Under the pieces are notes generated by a model. The model saw nothing but the letters and a program-made list of their open reading frames with translations. It was not told where the DNA came from and made no database searches. Shown here one piece after another: positions 56,923-64,000 of a stretch of 64,000 bases of DNA (position 1 is its first letter; the number at the start of each line of letters is the position of its first letter). Made by a program: the position numbers and the translations under genes. Location: the NCBI GenBank assembly GCA_021773395.1, contig JAJFKB010000010.1:186001-250000 (forward strand), read 5' to 3'. This stretch comes from Gammaproteobacteria bacterium. GTDB taxonomy: Bacteria; Pseudomonadota; Gammaproteobacteria; Pseudomonadales; IMCC2047.

Positions 56923-58305
56923 CTACAAATTTTCCTCGGCAAAGGCCGCCAAGCGGCTCCTTTCGATGCTTTCAATATGCATCACGCCGCCATGATCAAA
57001 GCTTTTGAATTTTTCAACAATGTAAGTCAACCCCGACGTGAGCGCCGTGACATACTTATTATCAATTTGTGCCAAATTACCGAGAATGACAATTTTCGAA
57101 TTTTTACCAACGCGCGTAATGATCGATTTTAACTGGAACTGCGTCAGATTCTGGCTTTCATCAATAATGATATAGGCATTATTAATGGATCGTCCTCGCA
57201 TAAAATTAAGCGATTTAAACTGAATATTGGCTTTCTCTTTGACGTAGGAAATACTCCCCGCACAGGACTCATCACCGCCATGCAGAATCTCCAGATTATC
57301 ATCAAACGCGGCCAGCCAAGGTGCCATTTTTTCTTCCTCTGTGCCCGGCAGAAAGCCAATCTCTTCGGCGATCGGCGGCGTCGATCTAGCGACAATCAAT
57401 TTGTTATACTGCTTTTCCTCAATAATGGCATGTAGCCCAATGGCCAGCGCCAGCAAGGTCTTTCCTGAACCAGCTGGCCCGATCAGTATGGACAGATCAA
57501 TATCCGGCGACTGCAACAGATAGCAAGCCATCGCCTGATCCAGATTACGAGGCTTCAATCCCCAGATTTTTTGGTGCATCAGCCGATCTTCGTTTAAATC
57601 CCGGATAAAAATCGACTCATTTTCGATCGACTCTACAAAACCAATAAAGCCTTGAGCGTCGCGCACAAACATATTGGGATAATAGTCCGGATGCAAATCG
57701 CGCCGAATCACGTGCACCGTATCTCCATCACGAGTGAAGCTATCGACTTTGTCGACGCCATCCCAGAAGCTCCCTTCAATCGCCATTCGCCCCTTCGCCA
57801 TCAGATCTATATCATCCAGTATTCGGTCTTTACGATAATCCTCCACATTGCGCAAACCGGAACCTTTGGCCTTCAAACGCATATTGATATCTTTGGTCAC
57901 CAGGCACACATAGCTGTCCGGATTATGCCTTTGCAGGGATATAGCGGTGTTAATAATTTGATTATCCGGTGCGTCCTTGGTCAAAAAAGGAATACTGTCG
58001 CTAGGCTGCAGCAACTGATCGGGAAAAATAGACAGCGTACCGGGAGATGCACTGTTTTTAGTGACAGAGGTCACGATTTCCACACCCTCCTGAATCTCGC
58101 GTGTATCCGCATTAGCCAGCAGCTTATCAATGATCTGGATAGCGATCCGCGCTTCTTTGCTGACATCCTTATCCCGCCGATCCTTAATTTCATCCAGCTC
58201 CTCCAGCACCGTCATTGGAATCATGACCTTATGCTCATTAAAGGCATAAACTGCAGTCGGATCATGCAGCAACACATTGGTATCAAGCACATAAATTTTT
58301 TGCAT
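56923..58305 (-). CDS. PIN-PhoH ATPase
   Basis: 460 residues. The N-terminal PIN nuclease domain (YVLDTNVLLHDP at the start, SVTKNSASPG later, VCLVTKDINMRLKA with the second acidic residues) is followed by a PhoH ATPase domain with Walker A LIGPAGSGKTLLALA and Walker B AYIIIDESQNLTQ. Proteins of this layout (PhoH2-like) are RNA helicase-nucleases. The tRNA promoter begins 21 bp after its stop codon, so the two units are packed closely. A 295-codon frame on the opposite strand is a shadow. Confidence 0.95.
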   Translation of the reverse strand: MQKIYVLDTNVLLHDPTAVYAFNEHKVMIPMTVLEELDEIKDRRDKDVSKEARIAIQIIDKLLANADTREIQEGVEIVTSVTKNSASPGTLSIFPDQLLQPSDSIPFLTKDAPDNQIINTAISLQRHNPDSYVCLVTKDINMRLKAKGSGLRNVEDYRKDRILDDIDLMAKGRMAIEGSFWDGVDKVDSFTRDGDTVHVIRRDLHPDYYPNMFVRDAQGFIGFVESIENESIFIRDLNEDRLMHQKIWGLKPRNLDQAMACYLLQSPDIDLSILIGPAGSGKTLLALAIGLHAIIEEKQYNKLIVARSTPPIAEEIGFLPGTEEEKMAPWLAAFDDNLEILHGGDESCAGSISYVKEKANIQFKSLNFMRGRSINNAYIIIDESQNLTQFQLKSIITRVGKNSKIVILGNLAQIDNKYVTALTSGLTYIVEKFKSFDHGGVMHIESIERSRLAAFAEENL

Positions 58306-58552
58306 CAGATAATACTCCGCAAGCTGTGTTTGAATAAAAGACTAGATATTTTCGCGCTCCATAAAGGCAGCAACGTGAAGAGGAACAAGGGCTTTATTTT
58401 CGGGTGCAAAATTGAGCGTTTTAGTAAAACGAGGGGAGTGAGCAATTTGGCCTTTCGTTCAAAACCCTTGGAGGGCTTTGCACATCGCAGCATACAACCT
58501 CACACGGCGCTCACGCGCAGGGAAACATCCCCTTTATAGTACCGTGCAATTA

Positions 58553-59209
58553 TCATGGATCAACTCTTTTCTGCAGTAGTACCAAATCTTTTGATTTGAC
58601 TTCAAGTTTGGTATTGAACTGATCTGCAACAAAGGCAAAGGTTGCGTCACTGTAAAAACAAACATGGGTCGGGTCATTTTTGTAATGCCACTGAGCAAAC
58701 GCTTCTTTACCCGTGTACCGCTTCGTCATAATGGTCAGCCAGCCACCCGGCGCAAGCAGACCAAACAGTTGCGACAATACCTCCCCCGGATGATGCAGAT
58801 GCTCGACAACTTCAGTACAGGTGATGAAGTGATATGGGCGATCAAGCACCGCCCTATCATCGGCATAGAAAATATCATAGATTGACATCTCATAGCCCGA
58901 CTCCTGCAACATCACTGATAGTGTCGGCCCTGGGCCAGAGCCATAATCAAGCCCTTGAGCCGGAGTAGCTACGCGCTCGCGGACGGCAGAAAATACCGGC
59001 GCTAAAAAACGCCGGTAATTTTGATCGGCAGGATCATTCCGATGAAGGTCATACTGTTTGCGCTCTTGCTCTGCACTGAGATAATGATCCGCTGGCACAA
59101 ACACAAGCTCACAGGTTAAACAACGCAGGTAAGGGCGCAGTTTATCCCGATAAAAATCCTCCAACTTCAGCGAGCCGCATAGCGGGCAGCTTGTAGCAGC
59201 GTCAATCAT
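58553..59209 (-). CDS. Zinc-ribbon class I SAM methyltransferase
   Basis: 218 residues. The N-terminus CPLCGSLKLEDFYR and LRCLTCELVFVP form a four-cysteine zinc ribbon; the methyltransferase core has DYGSGPGPTLS (motif I), CTEVVEHLHHPGEVL and LLAPGGWLTIMTKR. It resembles Methyltransf_23 proteins that follow gltX in several gammaproteobacteria. It starts three bases after gltX, so the two are cotranscribed. The substrate is unknown. Confidence 0.85.
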   Translation of the reverse strand: MIDAATSCPLCGSLKLEDFYRDKLRPYLRCLTCELVFVPADHYLSAEQERKQYDLHRNDPADQNYRRFLAPVFSAVRERVATPAQGLDYGSGPGPTLSVMLQESGYEMSIYDIFYADDRAVLDRPYHFITCTEVVEHLHHPGEVLSQLFGLLAPGGWLTIMTKRYTGKEAFAQWHYKNDPTHVCFYSDATFAFVADQFNTKLEVKSKDLVLLQKRVDP

Positions 59210-59212
59210 GCG

Positions 59213-60694
59213 CTACAGATACTCGCGAAAATCCTTTTCCCATTTTTTAGTTTGTTTTTTCGATACGCCGCCCAGCAGATTAACCGCATGGCGCAGGCGC
59301 GCTCGAGACATATCTGCGCCTAAAATCGCCATCGAGTCAAAAACAGAGGTGGACACGGAAGTGCCCGCAATCGCCACAAAAAGCGGGAATAGATAATCCC
59401 GAATTTTCAAACCCATCGTCTCGGCCATGCCCTTGATGATGGATTCAAGGTTGTCTCGACTCCAATTCTGCTCGGGCTCTAGTCGCCAAAGCGTATACTG
59501 CAGGATTCGTTTGCAATCTTCATCACTGAGCGATTTATGCTGAAAATCCTGCTCAGTTATATCCAGCATGCCCGCGCAGAAAAAAGTAGCCATCGGCACT
59601 ACGTCACTAAACAGTTCAACACGCTCCTTTAAGAGGGGTGCAATCTGCATCAGGTATTCCGAATTAAGCGCCCATTGCTGGAGCCGTTCGGCAAACTGCG
59701 GCATTGACAAATCCTCTCGAATCCAGCTGCCGTTGAGCCAGCTTAGTTTTTCCAGATCGAAAATCGGCCCCCCCAGGGAAACCCGCTTAATATCAAAATT
59801 TTCAACCATTTCGTCTAACCTGAACTTTTCCCTTTCATCGGGCATTGACCAACCCATGCGCCCCAGGTAGTTCAACATCGCCTCAGGTAGAAAACCCATG
59901 CGCCGATAATAGTTGATGCTGGTCGGGTTTTTACGCTTACTTAACTTGCTCTTATCCGGGTTTCGCAGCAAAGGCATATGGCACAGCTTGGGCATTTCCC
60001 AGCCAAAATACTCATAGAGCAATTGGTGTTTGGGGGCAGAATTAATCCACTCCTCGCCTCGTATCACATGGGTAATATCCATCAGGTGATCATCTACAAC
60101 ATTGGCCAGATGGTAGGTCGGCATACCGTCTGCCTTCATCAGAATCTGCATATCCACCTGTTGCCAGTCAATTTCAATATCTCCTCGCAACTGATCCCAA
60201 ACGGTGCAAGTCCCCTGTTCCGGTACCTTCATACGAATCACTGAGGCTTCACCGGATGCCATACGCTGCGTCACTTCCTGCTCACTCAAATGCATGCAGT
60301 GCCCATCATAACCGGGTGTTTGCTTGTCCGCCATCTGCTGCGTACGTAGCTCCTGCAAGCGTTCTTGTGTACAAAAACAGTGAAAAGCGTGACCCTTTTC
60401 CAACAATTGATCCGCATGTTTTTGATAAATTTCACTGCGCTCACTTTGACGATAAGGCCCATAATCACCACCGACATCCGGCCCCTCATCCCAGGTAATT
60501 CCCAGCCAGTTTAAAGAATCAAAAATCGCCTGTTCCGACTCGCCTGTGCTGCGCGCCTGATCGGTATCTTCGATTCTCAAAATAAACTGTCCACCTTGGC
60601 TTCGGGCAAAACACATATTAAAAAGCGCAATATAGGCGGTGCCAACATGGGGGTCGCCAGTAGGTGAAGGTGCTATACGGGTGCGTACGGTCAT
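59213..60694 (-). CDS. gltX: Glutamyl-tRNA synthetase
   Basis: 493 residues. It attaches glutamate to tRNA-Glu. The class I signature is [14 protein letters not shown] (HVGT in place of HIGH) and the second is KLSKRKN (KMSKS-type). The start at 60694 gives the conserved [13 protein letters not shown]; the frame extends upstream without a ribosome site. It is the first gene of an operon with the zinc-ribbon methyltransferase, and the tRNA-Ala/tRNA-Glu operon lies downstream. Confidence 0.97.
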   Translation of the reverse strand: MTVRTRIAPSPTGDPHVGTAYIALFNMCFARSQGGQFILRIEDTDQARSTGESEQAIFDSLNWLGITWDEGPDVGGDYGPYRQSERSEIYQKHADQLLEKGHAFHCFCTQERLQELRTQQMADKQTPGYDGHCMHLSEQEVTQRMASGEASVIRMKVPEQGTCTVWDQLRGDIEIDWQQVDMQILMKADGMPTYHLANVVDDHLMDITHVIRGEEWINSAPKHQLLYEYFGWEMPKLCHMPLLRNPDKSKLSKRKNPTSINYYRRMGFLPEAMLNYLGRMGWSMPDEREKFRLDEMVENFDIKRVSLGGPIFDLEKLSWLNGSWIREDLSMPQFAERLQQWALNSEYLMQIAPLLKERVELFSDVVPMATFFCAGMLDITEQDFQHKSLSDEDCKRILQYTLWRLEPEQNWSRDNLESIIKGMAETMGLKIRDYLFPLFVAIAGTSVSTSVFDSMAILGADMSRARLRHAVNLLGGVSKKQTKKWEKDFREYL

Positions 60695-60848
60695 GATTAA
60701 ACTCGAATTTTGTTGGTTAAATGATGCATACCGGGGGCGCACAAGCGCCCTTGGGAAAGTCGCGTATTATAAGGGGTTATGCCAATAGTACGCCATTAAA
60801 GCAGCACTTTTTGTTGCCGGAAAAATTCGATGGCCGCAGACCCTGGTT

Positions 60849-61097
60849 CTAATCGACAAAGAAACGACAGAGTGACAGCACCAATGCAGCCGATAACACC
60901 ACAATGGTAACACCCGCCAAAGTGAAGCTCTCTGGGCTGGCTACGCCGACCAGAGGCGCAGCAGAACTCGCGACAAGGATGCCTGAAAAACCAATGACCC
61001 CAGTGACGATTAAACCTTCTTGGGGTTCGCCTGGAGCCACCACCTTAGCAATAGAACCCACGACAAAGCTCGACACAACCCAAATAAAATAACTCAT
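60849..61097 (-). CDS. GlsB/YeaQ/YmgE-like small membrane protein
   Basis: 82 residues with three transmembrane helices and the family-like segment VVGSIAKVVAPGEPQEGLIV followed by TGVIGFSGILVASS, as in GlsB/YeaQ stress-associated membrane proteins. I chose ATG at 61097 because GAGGA is nine bases upstream; an ATG nine bases earlier is too close to that site. It sits in the inner membrane; the family is induced by general stress but its function is not known. Confidence 0.7.
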   Translation of the reverse strand: MSYFIWVVSSFVVGSIAKVVAPGEPQEGLIVTGVIGFSGILVASSAAPLVGVASPESFTLAGVTIVVLSAALVLSLCRFFVD

Positions 61098-61333
61098 TTT
61101 CAGCATCCTCTATTTTTTACGACAATCCCGGTTACTTCCGTATGCACTCCAGCAACTCGCCTTTCATGCTGCTGGACCTATACCTGTTTAAAACGTCGCT
61201 GACGGCATTTGGTTGACAGATACCTGTAGGAAAAATCGAGAAACTCCCTGCAGCAGCATATAGACAAGCAGGCCAAAGAGAGCTAGCCTGTCCATTTTGC
61301 GAGCAGATCAAAAAAAGCAGTTGGGGTAACTCG

Positions 61334-61879
61334 ATGGCTAGATTAGCGAGCCTGTTGACCATATTTTTTTTGGCCGGGTGCCTGGGCACTCCAGAAAACG
61401 TCGAACCCGTCAAAACGTTCCAGCTGAAACAGTACCTGGGGACCTGGTATGAGATTGCGCGACTTGACCACTCCTTTGAGAGAGGCCTGGAGCAGGTATC
61501 GGCAACCTATAGTCTCCGGAAGGATGGTGGCGTTCGGATACTCAACAAAGGCTTTTCCATCCAGGAAAACGAATGGCGAGAAGCTGAAGGCAAGGCATAC
61601 TTTGTCCAGGCACAGATTACCGGACATCTAAAAGTTTCCTTTTTCGGCCCCTTTTACAGCTCCTACGTTATCTTTGAACTGGACCAACCCGATTATCAGT
61701 ATGCATTTGTATCGGGCTACAACAGTTCCTATCTTTGGCTACTGGCAAGAACACCACAAGTGAGCAATACGCTTAAGAGTGATTTCGTCAGCAAAGCACG
61801 GGAACTTGGTTTTAATGTGGATGAGCTGGTTTTTGTACGACAAAAGAGCTTTGGTAATGACCAGAGTTCAACTCAATAA
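61334..61879 (+). CDS. blc: Outer-membrane lipocalin
   Basis: 181 residues. A lipoprotein signal peptide ends in LAGC (lipidated cysteine), and the first lipocalin motif is YLGTWYEIARLDHSFERGLE; the second and third structurally conserved regions are visible in VIFELDQPDYQYAFVSGYN and SYLWLLARTP. Bacterial lipocalins of the Blc type bind fatty acids or lysophospholipids in the outer membrane. It is followed by the NYN-domain gene after 19 bp. Confidence 0.95.
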   Translation: MARLASLLTIFFLAGCLGTPENVEPVKTFQLKQYLGTWYEIARLDHSFERGLEQVSATYSLRKDGGVRILNKGFSIQENEWREAEGKAYFVQAQITGHLKVSFFGPFYSSYVIFELDQPDYQYAFVSGYNSSYLWLLARTPQVSNTLKSDFVSKARELGFNVDELVFVRQKSFGNDQSSTQ

Positions 61880-61898
61880 ATGCTAACAGGAACAAGTT

Positions 61899-62633
61899 AT
61901 GGAATCGACTGACAAGCTGGCAGTACTCATTGATGCCGATAACGCACAACCCAGCATAGTGGACGGATTGCTCGCAGAAATAGCCAACTACGGCATTGCC
62001 AGCGTCAAGCGAATATACGGCGACTGGACTGCACCGAGTTTGAGAGGCTGGAAAGAGGTATTGCTCGATCACTCTATCCAACCCATGCAGCAATTTGCCT
62101 ACACCAAAGGGAAAAACGCAACTGACAGTGCAATGATCATTGATGCGATGGACTTACTGTACACCGGCAACTTTAATGGCTTCTGCATTGTCACCAGTGA
62201 CAGCGACTTTACCAAACTGGCATCCAGAATCAGAGAATCCGGTTTAACTGTATACGGATTTGGTGAGCAGAAAACCCCGTCCGCCTTTGTTTCTGCTTGT
62301 GATAAATTTATCTATACCGAAGTTCTTCGCGCAACCACTGGTGAAACTCAAGCCATTACCAAGAAATCAGCTCGTGATTTAAAACAGGATACCAAGTTGG
62401 TGAGCTTGTTACGCAATGCTGTAGAAGTTTCCTCCGACGACAGCGGCTGGGCCCACCTAGCACCCGTCGGCAGCAACATTGCAAAGCAATCATCTGAATT
62501 CGATCCGCGCAATTACGGTTATGTGAAACTGGGTGAACTGGTATCAGCAACCAAACTGTTTGATATTGAAGAAAGGCCCATCGCCGGTAGCAATTCAAAA
62601 GCACTTTATGTGCGTGATAAGCGAAAAAAATAG
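61899..62633 (+). CDS. NYN-domain protein with OST-HTH/LOTUS domain
   Basis: 244 residues. The NYN (PIN-like) nuclease fold has its acidic residues in LAVLIDADNAQPS, KNATDSAMIIDAMDLLY and VTSDSDFTKLAS. The C-terminal part from about residue 160 (KLVSLLRNAVEVSSDDSGWA, then NYGYVKLGELVSATKLFDIE) is a LOTUS/OST-HTH RNA-binding domain. The protein is a probable RNA-binding ribonuclease of unknown target. It may share a transcript with the lipocalin upstream. Confidence 0.9.
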   Translation: MESTDKLAVLIDADNAQPSIVDGLLAEIANYGIASVKRIYGDWTAPSLRGWKEVLLDHSIQPMQQFAYTKGKNATDSAMIIDAMDLLYTGNFNGFCIVTSDSDFTKLASRIRESGLTVYGFGEQKTPSAFVSACDKFIYTEVLRATTGETQAITKKSARDLKQDTKLVSLLRNAVEVSSDDSGWAHLAPVGSNIAKQSSEFDPRNYGYVKLGELVSATKLFDIEERPIAGSNSKALYVRDKRKK

Positions 62634-62715
62634 GCCTTACCTGCTTCCAGAGTACCTTAAGGAGCCGTTATCACCCATTGAAAGACCCTTTTTTGAGCTA
62701 AATCCCTATTAAGGC

Positions 62716-64000
62716 ATGAAAGAACAAATCGTCATCCATTGGTTCCGCCAGGATTTGCGCGTTAGTGATAACCCTGCACTAAGCGCTGCTGCGCAACAAG
62801 GGCGGGTGTTACCCATCTACATTCTCGATGATGAGAGCGCACAGGAACATTCAATCGGTGCCGCCAGCCGCTGGTGGCTTTATCACTCCCTAAAAAAACT
62901 GAACCACCATTTGCAGGGCAAGCTGCGGTTCTTTAGGGGTAATGCCGAGCAAGTGCTCACTAAATTGGCCATCGATTTTCAGGTGCGTAACATTTACTGG
63001 AACCGCTGCTACGAACCCTGGAGGGTAGTGCGTGACCAAAGGATCGAAGAGCGACTCGCAGACAGGGGCATCCGCATAGAAACACATAACGGATCGCTGC
63101 TCTGGGAACCCTGGCAGCTGCTGAAGTCAGACCAGACTCCCTACAAGGTGTTCACCCCCTTTTATCGAAAGGGCTGCCTGAGCGCAGAAGCTCCGCGCAC
63201 TCCGCTGCCGGAACCGGAGACACTGCAACTGGCACAAGGGAATTTCAGCGAGGTCCCGCTGCAGGAACTTGGATTACTACCCACGACTGGCTGGGAGAAA
63301 TCGTTGCTGCCCCATTGGCAGATTGGCGAGACTGCGGCCTATGATCGTCTGCTGGCTTTTCTACAGAAAGGACTGGAAGACTATAAAGAGGGACGTAATT
63401 TTCCGGCAAAAGCTAACGTATCCCGTATGTCACCGCACCTGCATTTTGGTGAACTATCACCAAACCAGGCGTGGCATGCCATCAACCGTGCAGGCGATGA
63501 CTCTAATATTGAGCATTTTTTAAGCGAACTGGGTTGGCGAGAGTTTTCCTATTCTTTGCTTTACCACAATCCGGAATTACCCAAAACCAACCTGCAAGCT
63601 AAGTTTGATAGTTTCCCCTGGCGTAGCGACCCTGACGCATTGGCCCGATGGCAGCAGGGGCAAACCGGTTGTCCCATTGTTGACGCAGGCATGCGTGAGC
63701 TTTGGCAAACCGGCTATATCCACAATCGCGTGCGCATGATCGTGGGCTCATTTCTGGTCAAGAACCTATTGCTCGACTGGCGTGACGGCTTGGCCTGGTT
63801 TTGGGATTGTCTGGTCGATGCCGACCTGGCCAATAATAGCGCCAGCTGGCAATGGATAGCCGGATGCGGGGCAGATGCAGCCCCTTTCTTTCGTATTTTT
63901 AATCCGGTCACTCAGGGGCAGAAATTTGATAGCCAAGGCGAATATACCCGCCACTATGTTCCTGAACTATCCAAACTGCCCGACAAATATCTGTTCTGTC
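62716..64000 (+). CDS. phr: Deoxyribodipyrimidine photolyase, 3' end outside window
   Basis: The frame is open from ATG at 62716 to the window edge (428 codons). The N-terminal antenna domain begins IVIHWFRQDLRVSDNPAL; the FAD domain includes ELGWREFSYSLLYHNPELP, DAGMRELWQTGYIHNRVRM and NNSASWQWIAGCGADAAPFF. It repairs UV-induced pyrimidine dimers using blue light. The C-terminal 40-50 residues are missing. It follows the NYN gene by 82 bp. Confidence 0.95.
   Translation, partial: MKEQIVIHWFRQDLRVSDNPALSAAAQQGRVLPIYILDDESAQEHSIGAASRWWLYHSLKKLNHHLQGKLRFFRGNAEQVLTKLAIDFQVRNIYWNRCYEPWRVVRDQRIEERLADRGIRIETHNGSLLWEPWQLLKSDQTPYKVFTPFYRKGCLSAEAPRTPLPEPETLQLAQGNFSEVPLQELGLLPTTGWEKSLLPHWQIGETAAYDRLLAFLQKGLEDYKEGRNFPAKANVSRMSPHLHFGELSPNQAWHAINRAGDDSNIEHFLSELGWREFSYSLLYHNPELPKTNLQAKFDSFPWRSDPDALARWQQGQTGCPIVDAGMRELWQTGYIHNRVRMIVGSFLVKNLLLDWRDGLAWFWDCLVDADLANNSASWQWIAGCGADAAPFFRIFNPVTQGQKFDSQGEYTRHYVPELSKLPDKYLFC

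Noticed and set aside
57652..58539. 295-codon open frame on the plus strand
   Set aside because: It is antisense to the PIN-PhoH gene, whose protein has all family motifs; the peptide has no recognisable features.

Overview
The window reads as chromosomal DNA of a marine-type gammaproteobacterium, probably in or near the Cellvibrionales. This placement is an inference from gene content: a Pseudomonas-like gltA/sdhCDAB/sucAB/lpd/sucCD cluster, pdxB, a PA1571-like small protein, gltX beside tRNA-Ala and tRNA-Glu, and large TonB-receptor/sulfatase and acyl-CoA catabolic loci. No phage, plasmid or CRISPR features were seen.

Layout. 1-4.4 kb: the N-terminal part of a secreted Asp-box protein, a zinc alcohol dehydrogenase with a divergent AraC regulator, and a methyltransferase. 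4.5-17.5 kb: TCA-cycle supercluster, with sdhCDAB-sucAB-lpd-sucCD on the minus strand ending in a strong terminator and gltA divergent from its own consensus promoter. 17.5-24.4 kb: housekeeping genes (M16C metalloprotease, msrB, two methyltransferases or small proteins, pdxB) plus an orphan nuclease-like protein. 24.4-31.8 kb: a 262-bp MITE-like element inserted at CTAG, an Ada-AlkA fusion with Ogt (alkylation repair), a CHASE-GGDEF-EAL protein, a second 128-bp MITE-like element, a [2Fe-2S] ferredoxin whose reductase gene is decayed, and an unrecognised secreted protein. 32.1-38.2 kb: an overlapping pair of U32-type proteins with iron-sulfur-like cysteine patterns, a luciferase-like oxidoreductase with a crotonase, and an eight-haem TPR cytochrome. 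38.3-45.2 kb: sulfatase - TonB receptor - sulfatase with a divergent AraC regulator.

45.2-56.4 kb is the accessory core. A truncated copy and an intact copy of the same Tat-exported FAD oxidase lie in direct orientation about 9.35 kb apart. Between them are a TetR regulator, two crotonases, two SDRs, an acyl-CoA dehydrogenase and an aryl/alicyclic acyl-CoA ligase, interspersed with stubs of IS110 and IS30 transposases, a solo IS5-like terminal repeat, the 3' remnant of another acyl-CoA ligase and the first ten codons of a lost SDR. Palindromes of the TGAATGATCATTCA type recur in the promoter regions and are probably sites of the local TetR protein. The enzyme set resembles 2-aminobenzoyl-CoA / alicyclic acyl-CoA degradation, but no oxygenase or reductase that would open the ring is present.

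56.6-64 kb returns to core genes: a tRNA-Ala/tRNA-Glu operon with a consensus promoter and terminator, a PIN-PhoH ATPase, a zinc-ribbon methyltransferase translated with gltX, a GlsB-like membrane protein, a lipocalin, a NYN-domain protein and the start of a photolyase gene cut by the window edge.
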